64,000 bases of DNA. Source: Alphaproteobacteria bacterium (GTDB taxonomy: Bacteria > Planctomycetota > Phycisphaerae > UBA1845). A model generated the notes under the pieces. That model did no database searches and was not told the DNA's origin. It saw only the letters and a list, made by a program, of their open reading frames with translations. Position 1 is the first letter of the stretch, and each line of letters opens with the position of its first letter. Both the position numbers and the translations under genes were made by a program. The stretch is taken from positions 310,001 through 374,000 of the forward strand of contig JANQQE010000030.1 of assembly GCA_028285105.1 (NCBI GenBank), given 5' to 3'. This document shows positions 43,191 to 51,961 of the stretch, in pieces.

Positions 43191-43267
43191 GGTTCAATTA
43201 TCTCCAGCAACTGGCCCTTCTCAATTCGGGCCCAATTCATATCCAAATGGCTGCTAAATAGGCGAAA

Positions 43268-43465
43268 TCAGTCGCCCAGTAGTTCGATCACGCGCTTGAC
43301 GTCGCCTTTGGCCAGATACGCCGGCTTGCGGAGTTTCCGCTTGCGATCGCCAGTCTTGGAACTCATGAGGTGCCCGCTGAATGAACGACGATAGCGGACT
43401 TTCCCCGACGCTGTCACTTTAAGCCGCTTGCGAGCCCCCTTGTGCGACTTCATCTTGTTACGCAT
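43268..43465 (-). CDS. rpmI: 50S ribosomal protein bL35
   Basis: 65 residues from the ATG at 43465, which has GGAGG just upstream; the longer frame to 43594 is only the leader. MRNKMKSHKGARKRLKVTASGKVRYRRSFSGHLMSSKTGDRKRKLRKPAYLAKGD fits bL35. It forms a two-gene unit with rplT. A promoter with TTGATG and TAGAAT sits 59-86 bp upstream. Confidence 0.95.
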   Translation of the reverse strand: MRNKMKSHKGARKRLKVTASGKVRYRRSFSGHLMSSKTGDRKRKLRKPAYLAKGDVKRVIELLGD

Positions 43466-43523
43466 CGGTACGCCTCCAAAACTGGCACAAACCAAGAAAC
43501 CCCCCTGAAACTGCGAGCCAAGC

Positions 43524-43551
43524 ATTCTAACAAGTGAAAAATCCGCATCAA
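43524..43551 (-). promoter_or_regulatory. probable sigma70 promoter for rpmI-rplT
   Basis: On the minus strand TTGATG (43551-43546), a 16-bp spacer and TAGAAT (43529-43524) give a good -35/-10 pair. The start would be near 43517, making a leader of about 52 nt before rpmI. The spacer length equals that of the promoter at 37503-37530. Confidence 0.5.
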
Positions 43552-43635
43552 CCCCAACGAAGAACGTGATTGCGGCTCTTCGAGGGGAGGGCAATTCTTT
43601 TGCCTGTCGCTCAATTCATGCCGAAGAGGTCGAAA

Positions 43636-44148
43636 TCAGACGCCATCAGGGGAGCCTGCAAGCAACTTTTTCCGTCGAGAGTGGGCTTCGACCCATTCGG
43701 ACATGCTCAACCAGGCAGCCGTGACCTTCCCATCATCGAACAGGACGCAAGCGCAGCCGTCCGTCGCAGGCAGAATAAGCCCCTTGCGTGGTCCGGCGAT
43801 GATCAGAAACGGTTGGTCAGAAGCTTCCAGTTGGCTGAGTTCTATGGAATTTGGATAGTGCGCCAATGGCTCTCCTTTCTTGAGTTCGAGGCCTTCGGGC
43901 AGTTTACGAGGAAGGAAGCCTCGTTCATCCAAGATTTGCTGCAGACTGGATTCGATCCGCTCAGCCCACCGCAAGCTGTCCAACTTGCTGCGGGCATCTC
44001 GCTGGCGAACCACGACCAGGCAAAACAAGATCGCAGAAACGAAAAGGAACAGCGCCGTTAATCGAAATCTTCGACCAAGCCGTCGCGGTTCGGATCCGCC
44101 CGCCGGCCCGTCGCGATTGTCGTTTGAAACGACAGATGTAGAAGACAT
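43636..44148 (-). CDS. hypothetical membrane-anchored protein
   Basis: 170 residues. The N-terminus is polar and basic (EPRRLGRRFRLT), followed by one membrane helix (ALFLFVSAILFCLVVV, about residues 32-48). The outer part of 120 residues begins with a helix (RDARSKLDSLRWAERIESSLQQILDERGFLP) and ends with beta-rich sequence (PFLIIAGPRKGLILPATDGCACVLFDDGKVTAAWLSMSEW). The layout resembles a type IV pseudopilin-like or prepilin-anchored protein of planctomycetes without the usual cleavage motif. No function can be given. Confidence 0.6.
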   Translation of the reverse strand: MSSTSVVSNDNRDGPAGGSEPRRLGRRFRLTALFLFVSAILFCLVVVRQRDARSKLDSLRWAERIESSLQQILDERGFLPRKLPEGLELKKGEPLAHYPNSIELSQLEASDQPFLIIAGPRKGLILPATDGCACVLFDDGKVTAAWLSMSEWVEAHSRRKKLLAGSPDGV

Positions 44149-44522
44149 TGACCAAAAACCCCAAAATCAAAGAAGTTGCACCACAGGCGTCAACCCAAAG
44201 TGCAGTGACCCACTTCCCCACCAGCCACTTCACCGCAAGATCGTACATTCGACGCAGCACAAAGAAAGCAGCACGCAACTCACACGGCATCGCCGAAGTT
44301 ACCAAGACAGATAATAATACGACGTGTATCGAGAACGTCGGTTCACCCCGACCGCAAAATTAAACATTCTCGTGTTTGAAACAATCGCCGACCCAATTGT
44401 GCACTAGTCTTTGTGCTTCAGTCTCAACACTGTGCGTCAATCTTTACTCAGTCGAACTGAATCGAGTTGATCTGGCCCATCACGACCTTGTTGGCAACCC
44501 ACATCTTGCAAAATCCATTGCC
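44149..44522. other. intergenic region without a clear feature
   Basis: 374 bp between the FHA gene and the hypothetical membrane protein gene, both on the minus strand. An open frame (43961-44305, minus) covers part of it but runs on as a shadow of the neighbouring gene. No terminator, repeat or promoter stands out. Confidence 0.4.
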
Positions 44523-45011
44523 CTACAGATCGTCATCGTCGAACGGATCGATCGCAGTCTGATCCGCGCTGGATGCCAAGGCTTCCAGTGCGCTGATCGG
44601 ATCGAGTTCATCGTCGATCGCGGCTTCACCGGGAAGGGGGTCTTGCGCGGGTTGATCTTTGCCGGCTGCATCGTGTCGCTTGAGTTTGGTTTTGACCGGC
44701 CGAAGTTCTGTCGGCTCGCCGTCAATCTGAAGCGTAAACACAACCGGACCAATAACGACATGATCGCCCGCACTGAGCGCAGATTGCTTCACACGCTTGT
44801 TGTTGACAAACGTACCGTTGGAGCTGCCTAGGTCTTTGACGGATACCTCTTCGTCTTTAATTGTGAATTCCGCATGGCGACGGGATACCTCGGTCACGGG
44901 GATGCGAATGTCGCAATCGTTCTTGCGCCCCACACAGGTAAGATCCTGGTTTAGCGGGAATTCGCGCCGTTCGCCGTTGGAGCGAAACATGACCAGTTTG
45001 GCATCGAGCAT
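44523..45011 (-). CDS. FHA domain protein
   Basis: 162 residues. The forkhead-associated domain spans about residues 5-95 with the phosphothreonine-binding motifs GRKNDCDIRI, VSRRHAEF and LGSSNGTFVNNKRV. FHA domains recognise phosphothreonine peptides made by Ser/Thr kinases; one such kinase is encoded at 53878 in this window. The C-terminal 60 residues are acidic and disordered (ending DPFDDDDL). ATG start. It stands alone, so its partner cannot be named. Confidence 0.92.
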   Translation of the reverse strand: MLDAKLVMFRSNGERREFPLNQDLTCVGRKNDCDIRIPVTEVSRRHAEFTIKDEEVSVKDLGSSNGTFVNNKRVKQSALSAGDHVVIGPVVFTLQIDGEPTELRPVKTKLKRHDAAGKDQPAQDPLPGEAAIDDELDPISALEALASSADQTAIDPFDDDDL

Positions 45012-45455
45012 GTGGTGGGTCCTCGATACTGATGAATCCTCAAGCTGTCATCTTGCAGTTGTCATCCTGCAAATCTCACAACCATCCTGATTTGTAGCAA
45101 CCCGATCTTCGCCTTGATCGTTGAAGAATTCGAGACTAACGGTGGGCCAATCAAGAAGTCGATCAGCCGCCTCGCTCAGTCACGATCCTTGGATGATATG
45201 GCCCCGTCGCTGATTGGATAGCGTCACTGATCAGGACCCATCACAAAAGTCCTGCAGCAGAGAACCCGAACCTTCCAACGAAACCAGACCGCCCAAAGGA
45301 TACCTGCACCCCAGAAGGGAAACTAGTCTCTAGCCCCTCGAATCGACTATAACCCATTGCTGGGCAAGGTGCAATCGACTTCACACGGAGGTCGATCCGG
45401 ACCACCCAAAGTTGCATGTTCTCCATAAATTGATTCGCATGGCGGATTGCCCCAC
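45012..45455. other. intergenic region between divergent genes
   Basis: 444 bp between the FHA gene (minus) and hemW (plus), with no supportable gene. TGTCATCTTGCA and TGTCATCCTGCA form a near-direct repeat at about 45045-45070, just upstream of the FHA gene start. No tRNA or strong promoter was seen. Confidence 0.4.
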
Positions 45456-46670
45456 ATGAATGATGTCATTACCGAAAAAAATCTGGGCCTGTATCTGCAT
45501 TGGCCTTTCTGCGAATCGAAGTGCGGATATTGCGACTTCTATTCAGTACCGCTGAAAGGACGCGAAGTTGCACCTCTACTGACGGCATTCGAAACCGACC
45601 TGAAACTTCGAGTTGCCGATTGCGACGCCCCCATCGACTCCATCTTTTGGGGTGGGGGCACGCCAACCACGCTCGAACATGACTACCTCGCAAGAGTCCT
45701 CGGCAGCATTCGGGCAGCGACACTAGGTCATCCGATTCGCGAGTTCACCATCGAAGCCAACCCTGCCACCGTTGACGAACGCAAGGCTTCGATCCTGATC
45801 GATGGTGGTGTCACCAGGGTATCGTTGGGTGCCCAATCGTTTCATCCAGCCGAACTCAACGCCCTTGAACGCCTTCACCTTCCCAGCGACATTCCCGTGG
45901 CGATCGAAATCATCCGCAGCGTCGGCATCGCCAACTACAACATCGATCTGATTTTCGGCATCGGCGGGCAGACGTTGGACAGTTGGCAGGAATCGCTCAA
46001 ACGCGCTGTCGATCTCGAACCGAACCATTTGGCCTGCTATGGGTTGACCTATGAACATGGCACGTCACTGACCAAGCAACTCAAACTCGGAACCATCGAA
46101 GTATGCGACGAACAACTGGAAGCCGACATGTTCCTCGCCTGCAAAGATTTTCTCGAAGGCTGCGGGTACGAACAATACGAACTTTCCAACTATGCAAAAC
46201 CCGGTCATCGCTGCCTGCACAATCTGATTTATTGGAAGAACGGTTCATACCAAGCCGTCGGACCCTCGGCAGCAGGTTGCATCAAGGATGTGCGCTTCAA
46301 GAATGTCCGCGACATCAATGAATACGTTCGGCAGATCAACGCAAGAGGGCAAGCAATTGCCGAGCAGGAAACCGTCACCGACGAACTGCGGGCGCTTGAA
46401 TTCCTGATGATGCGGATGCGACTCATCGAAGGTCTCGATTGTGCGGACTTCAAACGATGCACGGGTATCGATCTGTCCGAACGCTGCGCAGACGCCATCG
46501 CCCGGCTTGCCGATGCAGGGCTCGTCGAACGCGGTGGCGATTGCGTAAAAATGACGCGGCGCGGATTGTTGTTGGCCGACACCGTGATTCGCGAGTTGGC
46601 GGGCGACTTGGATCCTCCGTCAGGCATGTCATTGAACGTAATTCGCGATCGCTCCGATTCGGAGAACTGA
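45456..46670 (+). CDS. hemW: HemW-like radical SAM protein
   Basis: About 404 residues. The radical SAM cluster is CESKCGYCDF (Cys19, 23, 26) preceded by LYLHWPF, exactly as in HemW. GGGTPTTL, FTIEANPATV, LGAQSF and NIDLIFGIGGQTLDSW follow, and the C-terminal HemN_C domain is present (ALEFLMMRMRLIEGLD). HemW was long annotated as oxygen-independent coproporphyrinogen oxidase but acts as a haem-binding chaperone. The HemN-specific extra cysteine pattern is absent. ATG at 45456 is preferred over an in-frame TTG at 45447. nadA follows 155 bp downstream. Confidence 0.93.
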   Translation: MNDVITEKNLGLYLHWPFCESKCGYCDFYSVPLKGREVAPLLTAFETDLKLRVADCDAPIDSIFWGGGTPTTLEHDYLARVLGSIRAATLGHPIREFTIEANPATVDERKASILIDGGVTRVSLGAQSFHPAELNALERLHLPSDIPVAIEIIRSVGIANYNIDLIFGIGGQTLDSWQESLKRAVDLEPNHLACYGLTYEHGTSLTKQLKLGTIEVCDEQLEADMFLACKDFLEGCGYEQYELSNYAKPGHRCLHNLIYWKNGSYQAVGPSAAGCIKDVRFKNVRDINEYVRQINARGQAIAEQETVTDELRALEFLMMRMRLIEGLDCADFKRCTGIDLSERCADAIARLADAGLVERGGDCVKMTRRGLLLADTVIRELAGDLDPPSGMSLNVIRDRSDSEN

Positions 46671-46825
46671 ATCGGGCAGCACTTGCAAGCGCAATTGTCA
46701 CAGGCACAACAGACCACTAAGATGTTACCGACCAAGGCCCTTAAGATCGAAATTCTTTTGGGTTGAGGTAATCGCCAAACGAAGATGTCGCCTTACGGAG
46801 ATGCCTTGCGGAGACATGACGAAGC

Positions 46826-47950
46826 ATGTTATTTCAGCCACCCATATCACCGAGTTACTCGAAACTTTCGTCCAAACAAATCGCCGAGCGCATCGCCGAA
46901 CACAAGCGCAACTTCGGCGACCGGTTGGTGATTCTCGGTCATCATTATCAGCAGGACGATGTCCTCGAATTCGCGGATTTCAACGGGGACAGCCTCAAGC
47001 TCTCGCAAATCGCAGCCAACCAGAATGCGGCTGAGTTCGTCGTGTTTTGCGGCGTACACTTCATGGCCGAGTCGGCAGACATTCTCACCGACGACACCGT
47101 CAAAGTGATCCTGCCCGATTTGTCGGCTGGCTGCTCGATGGCAGACATGGCCGCCCTCGATCAACTCGAAGACGCCTGGGCGTTTCTCACCGAGTCGGCA
47201 GGCGAAACCTTCGTCCCGATCACCTACGTCAACTCAGCCGCAAGCATCAAAGCCTTTTGTGGCGAGCATGGCGGCGCGTGTTGCACCAGCAGCAATGCGG
47301 CGATGGTTCTCGAATGGGCGTTCAAACAAGGCGAGAAAGTCATCTTCCTGCCCGATCAACACCTCGGACGCAACACGGCATATGCGATGGGCATCCCGCT
47401 CGACGAGATGGTCGTCTACGATCCGAAGGAACCCGACAGCGGGTTGACTGCCGAGCAGGCGAAGGCAGCAAGGGTCATTTTGTGGAAAGGTCATTGCAGC
47501 GTCCACCAGTTGTTCAACGAAGCGCAGTGCGATGCCATCCGTGCAAACGAACCAGACCGCAAGATTCTTGTTCATCCCGAGTGCAGTTGGGAAGTCGTCC
47601 AAAAAGCCCACCTGTCGGGCAGCACTGAGTTCATCATCAACACCATTAGAGATGCACCGGCTGGCAGCAAGTGGGCGATCGGTACGGAAGTACATCTCGT
47701 CAACCGGCTGACCAAAACGCACACCGACAAAGACGTCCGCTCATTGGCAACGATTCAATGCCTTTGCACAACCATGTATCGCATCAGCCCGACGCAGCTA
47801 CTTTGGAGTCTCGACGAGTTGGCCGACGGGCGAGTCACAAACCAGATCAGAGTCACGCCCGACATCAAGCACTGGGCCAACGTCGCGCTCGATCGGATGC
47901 TTTCCAACGTGGCGTCAGCGCCGAAAGCGATTTCGCAACTGGTTGACTGA
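46826..47950 (+). CDS. nadA: quinolinate synthase NadA
   Basis: 374 residues. NadA makes quinolinate from iminoaspartate and dihydroxyacetone phosphate for NAD synthesis, using a 4Fe-4S cluster. VILGHHYQQDDVLEFADFNGDSLKLSQIA, VFCGVHFMAESADIL, LPDLSAGCSMADMA, TSSNAA, FLPDQHLGRNTA, WKGHCSVHQ and VHPECSW are family blocks, and cluster cysteines can be placed at VFC, HPEC and near the C-terminus. The extended C-terminal type (with the YRISP insert) is used. nadB and nadC are not in the window. The next gene, hpt, begins 67 bp later. Confidence 0.95.
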   Translation: MLFQPPISPSYSKLSSKQIAERIAEHKRNFGDRLVILGHHYQQDDVLEFADFNGDSLKLSQIAANQNAAEFVVFCGVHFMAESADILTDDTVKVILPDLSAGCSMADMAALDQLEDAWAFLTESAGETFVPITYVNSAASIKAFCGEHGGACCTSSNAAMVLEWAFKQGEKVIFLPDQHLGRNTAYAMGIPLDEMVVYDPKEPDSGLTAEQAKAARVILWKGHCSVHQLFNEAQCDAIRANEPDRKILVHPECSWEVVQKAHLSGSTEFIINTIRDAPAGSKWAIGTEVHLVNRLTKTHTDKDVRSLATIQCLCTTMYRISPTQLLWSLDELADGRVTNQIRVTPDIKHWANVALDRMLSNVASAPKAISQLVD

Positions 47951-48005
47951 GTACCGCCGCATTTGCTTGCCCGCGAAAATCTCTCGCGACAATTCAACCG
48001 ATCGT

Positions 48006-48020
48006 TATAATGCCTCGATG
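48006..48020 (+). promoter_or_regulatory. TATAAT box close to the hpt start codon, possible leaderless transcript
   Basis: A perfect -10 hexamer TATAAT lies at 48006-48011, only six bases before the ATG at 48018. A normal start site (about 7 nt after the box) would coincide with the ATG, giving a leaderless mRNA. No Shine-Dalgarno sequence is present upstream, in agreement. The -35 region is weak. Confidence 0.4.
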
Positions 48021-48557
48021 GAAACGGACATCGACCGAATTCTGATTACAGATCGCGAGTTGGCTCAACGCGTCAAAGAGCTTGCCTCCCAGATCGCCGC
48101 ATGCTATCCGGATGAGGATACGGGGCTGATTTTGGTGCCGATTTTGTCGGGATCGATCATTTTCCTGGCGGATTTGATTCGCCACATGCCGATAAAAATG
48201 AAGCTGGGGCTGATGACCGTGTCCAGCTACGTAGGTGCAACGACCGAATCGCAGGGTCCAAAGCTTCAGATGGACCTCGAAGAAGACATTCGCGACCAAC
48301 ATGTTCTGGTCGTCGATGACATCCTCGACACGGGCAAGACGCTTCGCTTCGTCCGCAGTACATTGGGCAAACGAAACCCGCGTTCGATTCGGACGGCAGT
48401 CCTGCTTCGCAAGCCCGAGAAAGCACCGCCCGACGTGACCGCAGATTTCGTCGGGTTTGAAATTGCCGATGAGTTTGTCGTGGGGTATGGCCTCGACTAT
48501 GACGACCACTATCGAAACTTCCCGCACATTGCCGTCCTCAAACCGGATTGTTATTGA
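48018..48557 (+). CDS. hpt: hypoxanthine phosphoribosyltransferase
   Basis: 179 residues from ATG 48018; an in-frame TTG at 47943 gives an improbable extension. The PRPP-binding motif VLVVDDILDTGKTL and the flexible loop region MTVSSYVGATTESQG mark a purine salvage phosphoribosyltransferase. LVPILSGSIIFLADLIRHM and DFVGFEIADEFVVGYGLDYDDHYRNFPHIAVL complete the HPRT pattern. It converts hypoxanthine or guanine with PRPP to IMP or GMP in the cytosol. The next gene overlaps its 3' end. Confidence 0.94.
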   Translation: METDIDRILITDRELAQRVKELASQIAACYPDEDTGLILVPILSGSIIFLADLIRHMPIKMKLGLMTVSSYVGATTESQGPKLQMDLEEDIRDQHVLVVDDILDTGKTLRFVRSTLGKRNPRSIRTAVLLRKPEKAPPDVTADFVGFEIADEFVVGYGLDYDDHYRNFPHIAVLKPDCY

Positions 48558-49149
48558 TCCGTGTTCTGACCGGATTGCAACAACCCCAAGGCGATTCAGC
48601 GCGGCAGCGGTCAAGAGCTCGACAGCCGTCGTTGAAGAACAGCTCTCCATCGCCGATGAAATCCTCGACGGTGGCGAAACCGTCCTGCTCGCGATCAAAC
48701 CTTCTCTTTGGTTCGTTCTTTTCGATGCCGCCCGCTGGGTTTTCCTGGGTGCCACGCTGCTGTTGATTTCTGCATTCTCTGCGTTTCAGGTGACCTGGGT
48801 GTCGCGACAGACTATCGGACAGTTGGGGGCGGCGATCATCATCGCGCGGTTGGGCATGGCATTCTTAAGATGGGTGTCAAGATTCTACATCCTGACCAAT
48901 CGGCGGGTCATGCGGGTGCGCGGTGTGTTTAAGGTCGATATTCTTTCGTGCCCGCTGCTGTCCATCCGTCGAACCGAAATCACCATCGGACCGCACGAAA
49001 AAGTGACACGTCTTGGCACGATCCTGTTCGCCTCCGACGAAGTCCCCTGCGACGACTTTCACTGGTTCCAGATCAACAAGGTCGAAGAGGTCCACGAACG
49101 CATCCGCCGGGCCATCGACCGCGCATCCGACGAACAGCCGCGCATCTGA
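48499..49149 (+). CDS. membrane protein with bacterial PH domain (YdbT/bPH2-like)
   Basis: About 216 residues. Two membrane helices (about WFVLFDAARWVFLGATLLLISAF and QLGAAIIIARLGMAFLRWV) precede a bPH2 domain: FYILTNRRVMRVRGVFKVDILSCPLLSIRRTEITIGPHEKVTRLGTILFAS. This layout is that of YdbT/YdbS-like proteins, whose role is unknown (some are linked to envelope stress or bacteriocin resistance). The start is uncertain because no ATG occurs after the hpt stop. ATG 48499 overlaps hpt by 59 bp; 48487 and 48457 are alternatives. The N-terminal 35 residues may thus be poorly conserved. Confidence 0.8.
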   Translation: MTTTIETSRTLPSSNRIVIDPCSDRIATTPRRFSAAAVKSSTAVVEEQLSIADEILDGGETVLLAIKPSLWFVLFDAARWVFLGATLLLISAFSAFQVTWVSRQTIGQLGAAIIIARLGMAFLRWVSRFYILTNRRVMRVRGVFKVDILSCPLLSIRRTEITIGPHEKVTRLGTILFASDEVPCDDFHWFQINKVEEVHERIRRAIDRASDEQPRI

Positions 49150-49240
49150 TATCGTCAGCTCATCAAAACCAGTACGTTTCCGGCGTGTTGCAATTGATCG
49201 CTCGATTGGTAGCCTACCGATTCATTTTTCGGAGGAGATC

Positions 49241-50218
49241 ATGCGCGTACTGTCCGGCATCCAATCCAGCGGAAAACTGCACCTGGGAAACTACCTGGGC
49301 GCACTCAAGCAGCACGTCGAGTTGCAACAGGACAACGAGTGCTTCTACTTCATCGCCAACTACCACGCGCTGACCACCATCCACGATCCCGACTTGGCTC
49401 GCAGCCTCACCCGCGACGTCGCCCTTGACTACCTGGCCCTGGGCCTCGACCCGGCAAAAGCCGCCCTTTATCGCCAGACCGACCTGCCCGAAGTCTGCGA
49501 ATTGCAATGGATTCTAAGCTGCGTCACCGGTAAGGGCTTGCTCGAACGGGCCGTCAGCTACAAAGACAAACTCGTGAAGGGTCTGCAATCGTCGATGGGA
49601 TTGTTCTGTTATCCGGTGTTGCAAGCGGCTGACATATTGATCGTCGAATCCGATTGGGTACCGGTTGGCAAGGATCAAGTTCAACACATCGAAATGACCG
49701 CCGACATGGCCGGATACTTCAACGGCGCGTTCGGCAACGGTGAAGAGATTCTAAAAGCACCCGCAGCCCGCCTCAACCAAGCCTTCACCGTTCCGGGCGT
49801 TGACGGCCAAAAGATGTCGAAGAGTTACGGGAATGCCATCGACCTGTTCGACACGCCCAAGAACAGCAAGAAGCGCATCATGAGCATCCTAACCGACAGC
49901 ACCCCGGTCGAAGATTCCAAAGACCCGGCCAAGTGCAACGTGTTCGCGATCTTGAGCCTTATGGTGGACGACAAAGAACTCGCCGAATGGGAAGAGCGCT
50001 ATCGCGCCGGCGGAATGGGTTATGGCGACGTCAAGAAAAGGTTGGCCGAACGATTCGAAGAAACCTTCGGACCGGCTCGCGAAAAACGCGCCGAACTCGA
50101 AAAGGACGAAGCCTATGTTGAAGACATCCTCGTCGAAGGTGCAAAAAAAGCAAGAGCCATCGCCGAACCTCTGATGGCCAGAATCCGCGACGCATGCGGC
50201 CTGCAAACTGCGAAATAA
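49241..50218 (+). CDS. trpS: tryptophanyl-tRNA synthetase
   Basis: 325 residues, the usual compact length. The class I signatures are GKLHLGNYLGAL (HIGH variant) near residue 12 and KMSKSYGNAIDLF. The specificity region LYRQTDLPEVCELQWILSCVTGKGLLERAVSYKDK is typical. It charges tRNA-Trp with tryptophan. ATG 49241 is chosen for the strong GGAGGAG site four bases before it; the open frame to 49013 overlaps the PH gene and is a shadow. It is separated from the PH gene by 91 bp and could form an operon with it. Confidence 0.96.
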   Translation: MRVLSGIQSSGKLHLGNYLGALKQHVELQQDNECFYFIANYHALTTIHDPDLARSLTRDVALDYLALGLDPAKAALYRQTDLPEVCELQWILSCVTGKGLLERAVSYKDKLVKGLQSSMGLFCYPVLQAADILIVESDWVPVGKDQVQHIEMTADMAGYFNGAFGNGEEILKAPAARLNQAFTVPGVDGQKMSKSYGNAIDLFDTPKNSKKRIMSILTDSTPVEDSKDPAKCNVFAILSLMVDDKELAEWEERYRAGGMGYGDVKKRLAERFEETFGPAREKRAELEKDEAYVEDILVEGAKKARAIAEPLMARIRDACGLQTAK

Positions 50219-50506
50219 CAACACTGACAGATTGCGTTGCTTCCCATGTTCGCTGCTATGCATCTCACTTCCGCCGCTGGCATAACGTCTAGCGCTAGGA
50301 CAACATGTACACTAACAATGCACATGCGTTTACTAAATTGACGGGCGTCCGAAATGAGGCTGACATCCGGCAAAGTCCCGTTTTCAATTGAGTCGAGCGC
50401 GTCGTCCGGATAGGATGATCGACCGGAGTTTGGTATCTTGGAATACTCGGCTGCAAACGTTCAAGAGGAATCCGTGCCAAATCGAGCGACAGAATCCGGA
50501 ACAACA

Positions 50507-50767
50507 ATGCCTCAAATCACAGACCAAGAGAAGCTACTGAGAGAATACGAATTAGTCTGGGTGTCTAAAGGTCCCTTGAATGGCATGTGGCGAGGCGATT
50601 ATCTAAAATGTCCTACCTGTGATTATTATGTCTTAAAAGGTATGTGCTACGATGCCTGCCCTTGCGGCAATATCAGTATTGACTCAGATATACTTAGGGT
50701 TTGCATTGTAAATACGCCTGAGTCTGAAGTGGAAGTATATAACGCACGGAAGAATTGTTTCGGGTAG
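50507..50767 (+). CDS. small AT-rich zinc-ribbon-like protein
   Basis: 86 residues from ATG 50507 (GTG at 50474 with AGAGGA upstream is an alternative). KCPTCDYYVLKGMCYDACPCGNISID gives CPTC and CYDACPC clusters that could hold a zinc ion. There is no signal peptide. The DNA is visibly AT-rich: 24 G+C of 60 at positions 50581-50640 against 36 of 60 at 49981-50040 in trpS. That and the lack of recognised relatives suggest recent acquisition. The 288 bp upstream hold no gene. Function unknown. Confidence 0.5.
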   Translation: MPQITDQEKLLREYELVWVSKGPLNGMWRGDYLKCPTCDYYVLKGMCYDACPCGNISIDSDILRVCIVNTPESEVEVYNARKNCFG

Positions 50768-50905
50768 GCGCGGGAATCAGCATCGCCATCTCTGAATCAT
50801 AGATAAGTAACGAACGCAAGCAGCCAGCTTACGTCCATCAATTCCGATGCATCAAGTTTCAGGCGTTTGGCTGGTAAGCATCTCGTCAAGCTGAGGGGCC
50901 ATGTC

Positions 50906-51430
50906 ATGCTCGATCCACGTTCGCCAGACTTTGAACCAGTTATCGAAACCGACGAGGACAATCCCAGGGAATGGACGCCGCAGCGCGGACTCATCAACGG
51001 TCTGATCGCCTCCATCATCGCTGCCACCATCATGACCGTTGGCTGGACAGCCTTAACGCGCATCTCACCGCTATCGATGATCTTTCACGTTTGCGACGAT
51101 GCGCAGTCCACGTTCATTCTTGCGGTGATCGGCATTGTAATCGGTTTCGTGATGACGTGGATTTTGTTCATTTGCATGCACAGAGTTTCGCGTATGGTAA
51201 GCCGCCCCTGCACTATCGGCGTGGTCGTCCTTGTCCTGCTGATGATCCTCGCCCGTCAGATCGCCATCGCCGCATTCGACATCAAAATCGATGGCCTCGA
51301 CGTTTCCGGCTGGGAATGGATGGGACTAAGAAGAATTATCGTATCCAACGTAGGCCTATGGGTAGGCATCGGCGGCGCAACGTACCTCTTCCGTGAAGGC
51401 GAATCGATTGTGGATATGTTTTACGGCTGA
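50906..51430 (+). CDS. hypothetical four-helix membrane protein
   Basis: 174 residues from ATG 50906 (GAGGGG eight bases upstream). After 35 polar residues come four hydrophobic segments (GLINGLIASIIAATIMTVGW; STFILAVIGIVIGFVMTWIL; IGVVVLVLLMILARQIAI; IIVSNVGLWVGIGGATYLF). No motif links it to a known family. The 3' end overlaps the convergent gene by 10 bp. Confidence 0.6.
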   Translation: MLDPRSPDFEPVIETDEDNPREWTPQRGLINGLIASIIAATIMTVGWTALTRISPLSMIFHVCDDAQSTFILAVIGIVIGFVMTWILFICMHRVSRMVSRPCTIGVVVLVLLMILARQIAIAAFDIKIDGLDVSGWEWMGLRRIIVSNVGLWVGIGGATYLFREGESIVDMFYG

Positions 51431-51897
51431 TGCCACGGCAAGGTATTCGCCGATTGCAGTTTTCGTTTCTTCACAGTTTGAATAATCCCCTGAACAAACT
51501 GCGACAAACCCACCCCAATGGGGCCAGTCCAAATAGGAACTCCACCTGAGACTTCGCGTGCCGCCCTGCTTGCGATGACGAACCAGACGACGCCGATCGT
51601 TAAGAGTAACGCCCCCGCGATCACGTTTCCAAGCGCGCTGCGTCGAGAAGAATCATTCCAAGATTGCGTTACGATTTCCTCATTGCGCGCTCGCTTCTTC
51701 GTCACGAAGATGCCCTTGATTCCAACGAACACCGCGCTCGCACAAAGAAGCACCATGACCCAAAGGACTCCGCGTTCATCCTCTTGCGATTCGCCCCAAT
51801 GCTCCCAGATTGCGATCAATCCCATGAGCCCGCCTGATGCAAAGCTTCCAAAAACAATCTGGAGAATGGCAGAAGCAATCAGGCGGACCCAACTCAT
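51421..51897 (-). CDS. hypothetical membrane protein
   Basis: 158 residues from ATG 51897; a GTG frame to 51948 is possible. Three to four hydrophobic segments are visible (LIASAILQIVFGSFASGGLMGLIAIW; VLWVMVLLCASAVFVGIKGIFV; VIAGALLLTIGVVWFVIASRAA; WTGPIGVGLSQFVQGII). The sequence is not recognised. It lies between a convergent membrane protein gene and the lipoprotein gene upstream on the same strand (64 bp gap). Confidence 0.55.
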   Translation of the reverse strand: MSWVRLIASAILQIVFGSFASGGLMGLIAIWEHWGESQEDERGVLWVMVLLCASAVFVGIKGIFVTKKRARNEEIVTQSWNDSSRRSALGNVIAGALLLTIGVVWFVIASRAAREVSGGVPIWTGPIGVGLSQFVQGIIQTVKKRKLQSANTLPWHQP

Positions 51898-51961
51898 AGA
51901 ATGATTCGCAAGTGGTAGTTCTAAGTTGCGGCAAGCCGCACGCACCAATTTGGGTGAATCG

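Noticed and set aside
43961-44305. Minus-strand open frame of 114 codons with a hydrophobic N-terminal half
   Set aside because: Its second half is an out-of-frame shadow of the hypothetical gene 43636-44148, there is no ribosome binding site, and the sequence has no family resemblance.
45241-45426. Minus-strand open frame of 61 codons between the FHA gene and hemW
   Set aside because: Alternative low-quality frame, no start signal, no recognisable sequence.
50265-50330. Possible integron attC-like site upstream of the AT-rich small gene
   Set aside because: TAACG and short inverted segments are present, but the paired R and L boxes of an attC site could not be aligned.
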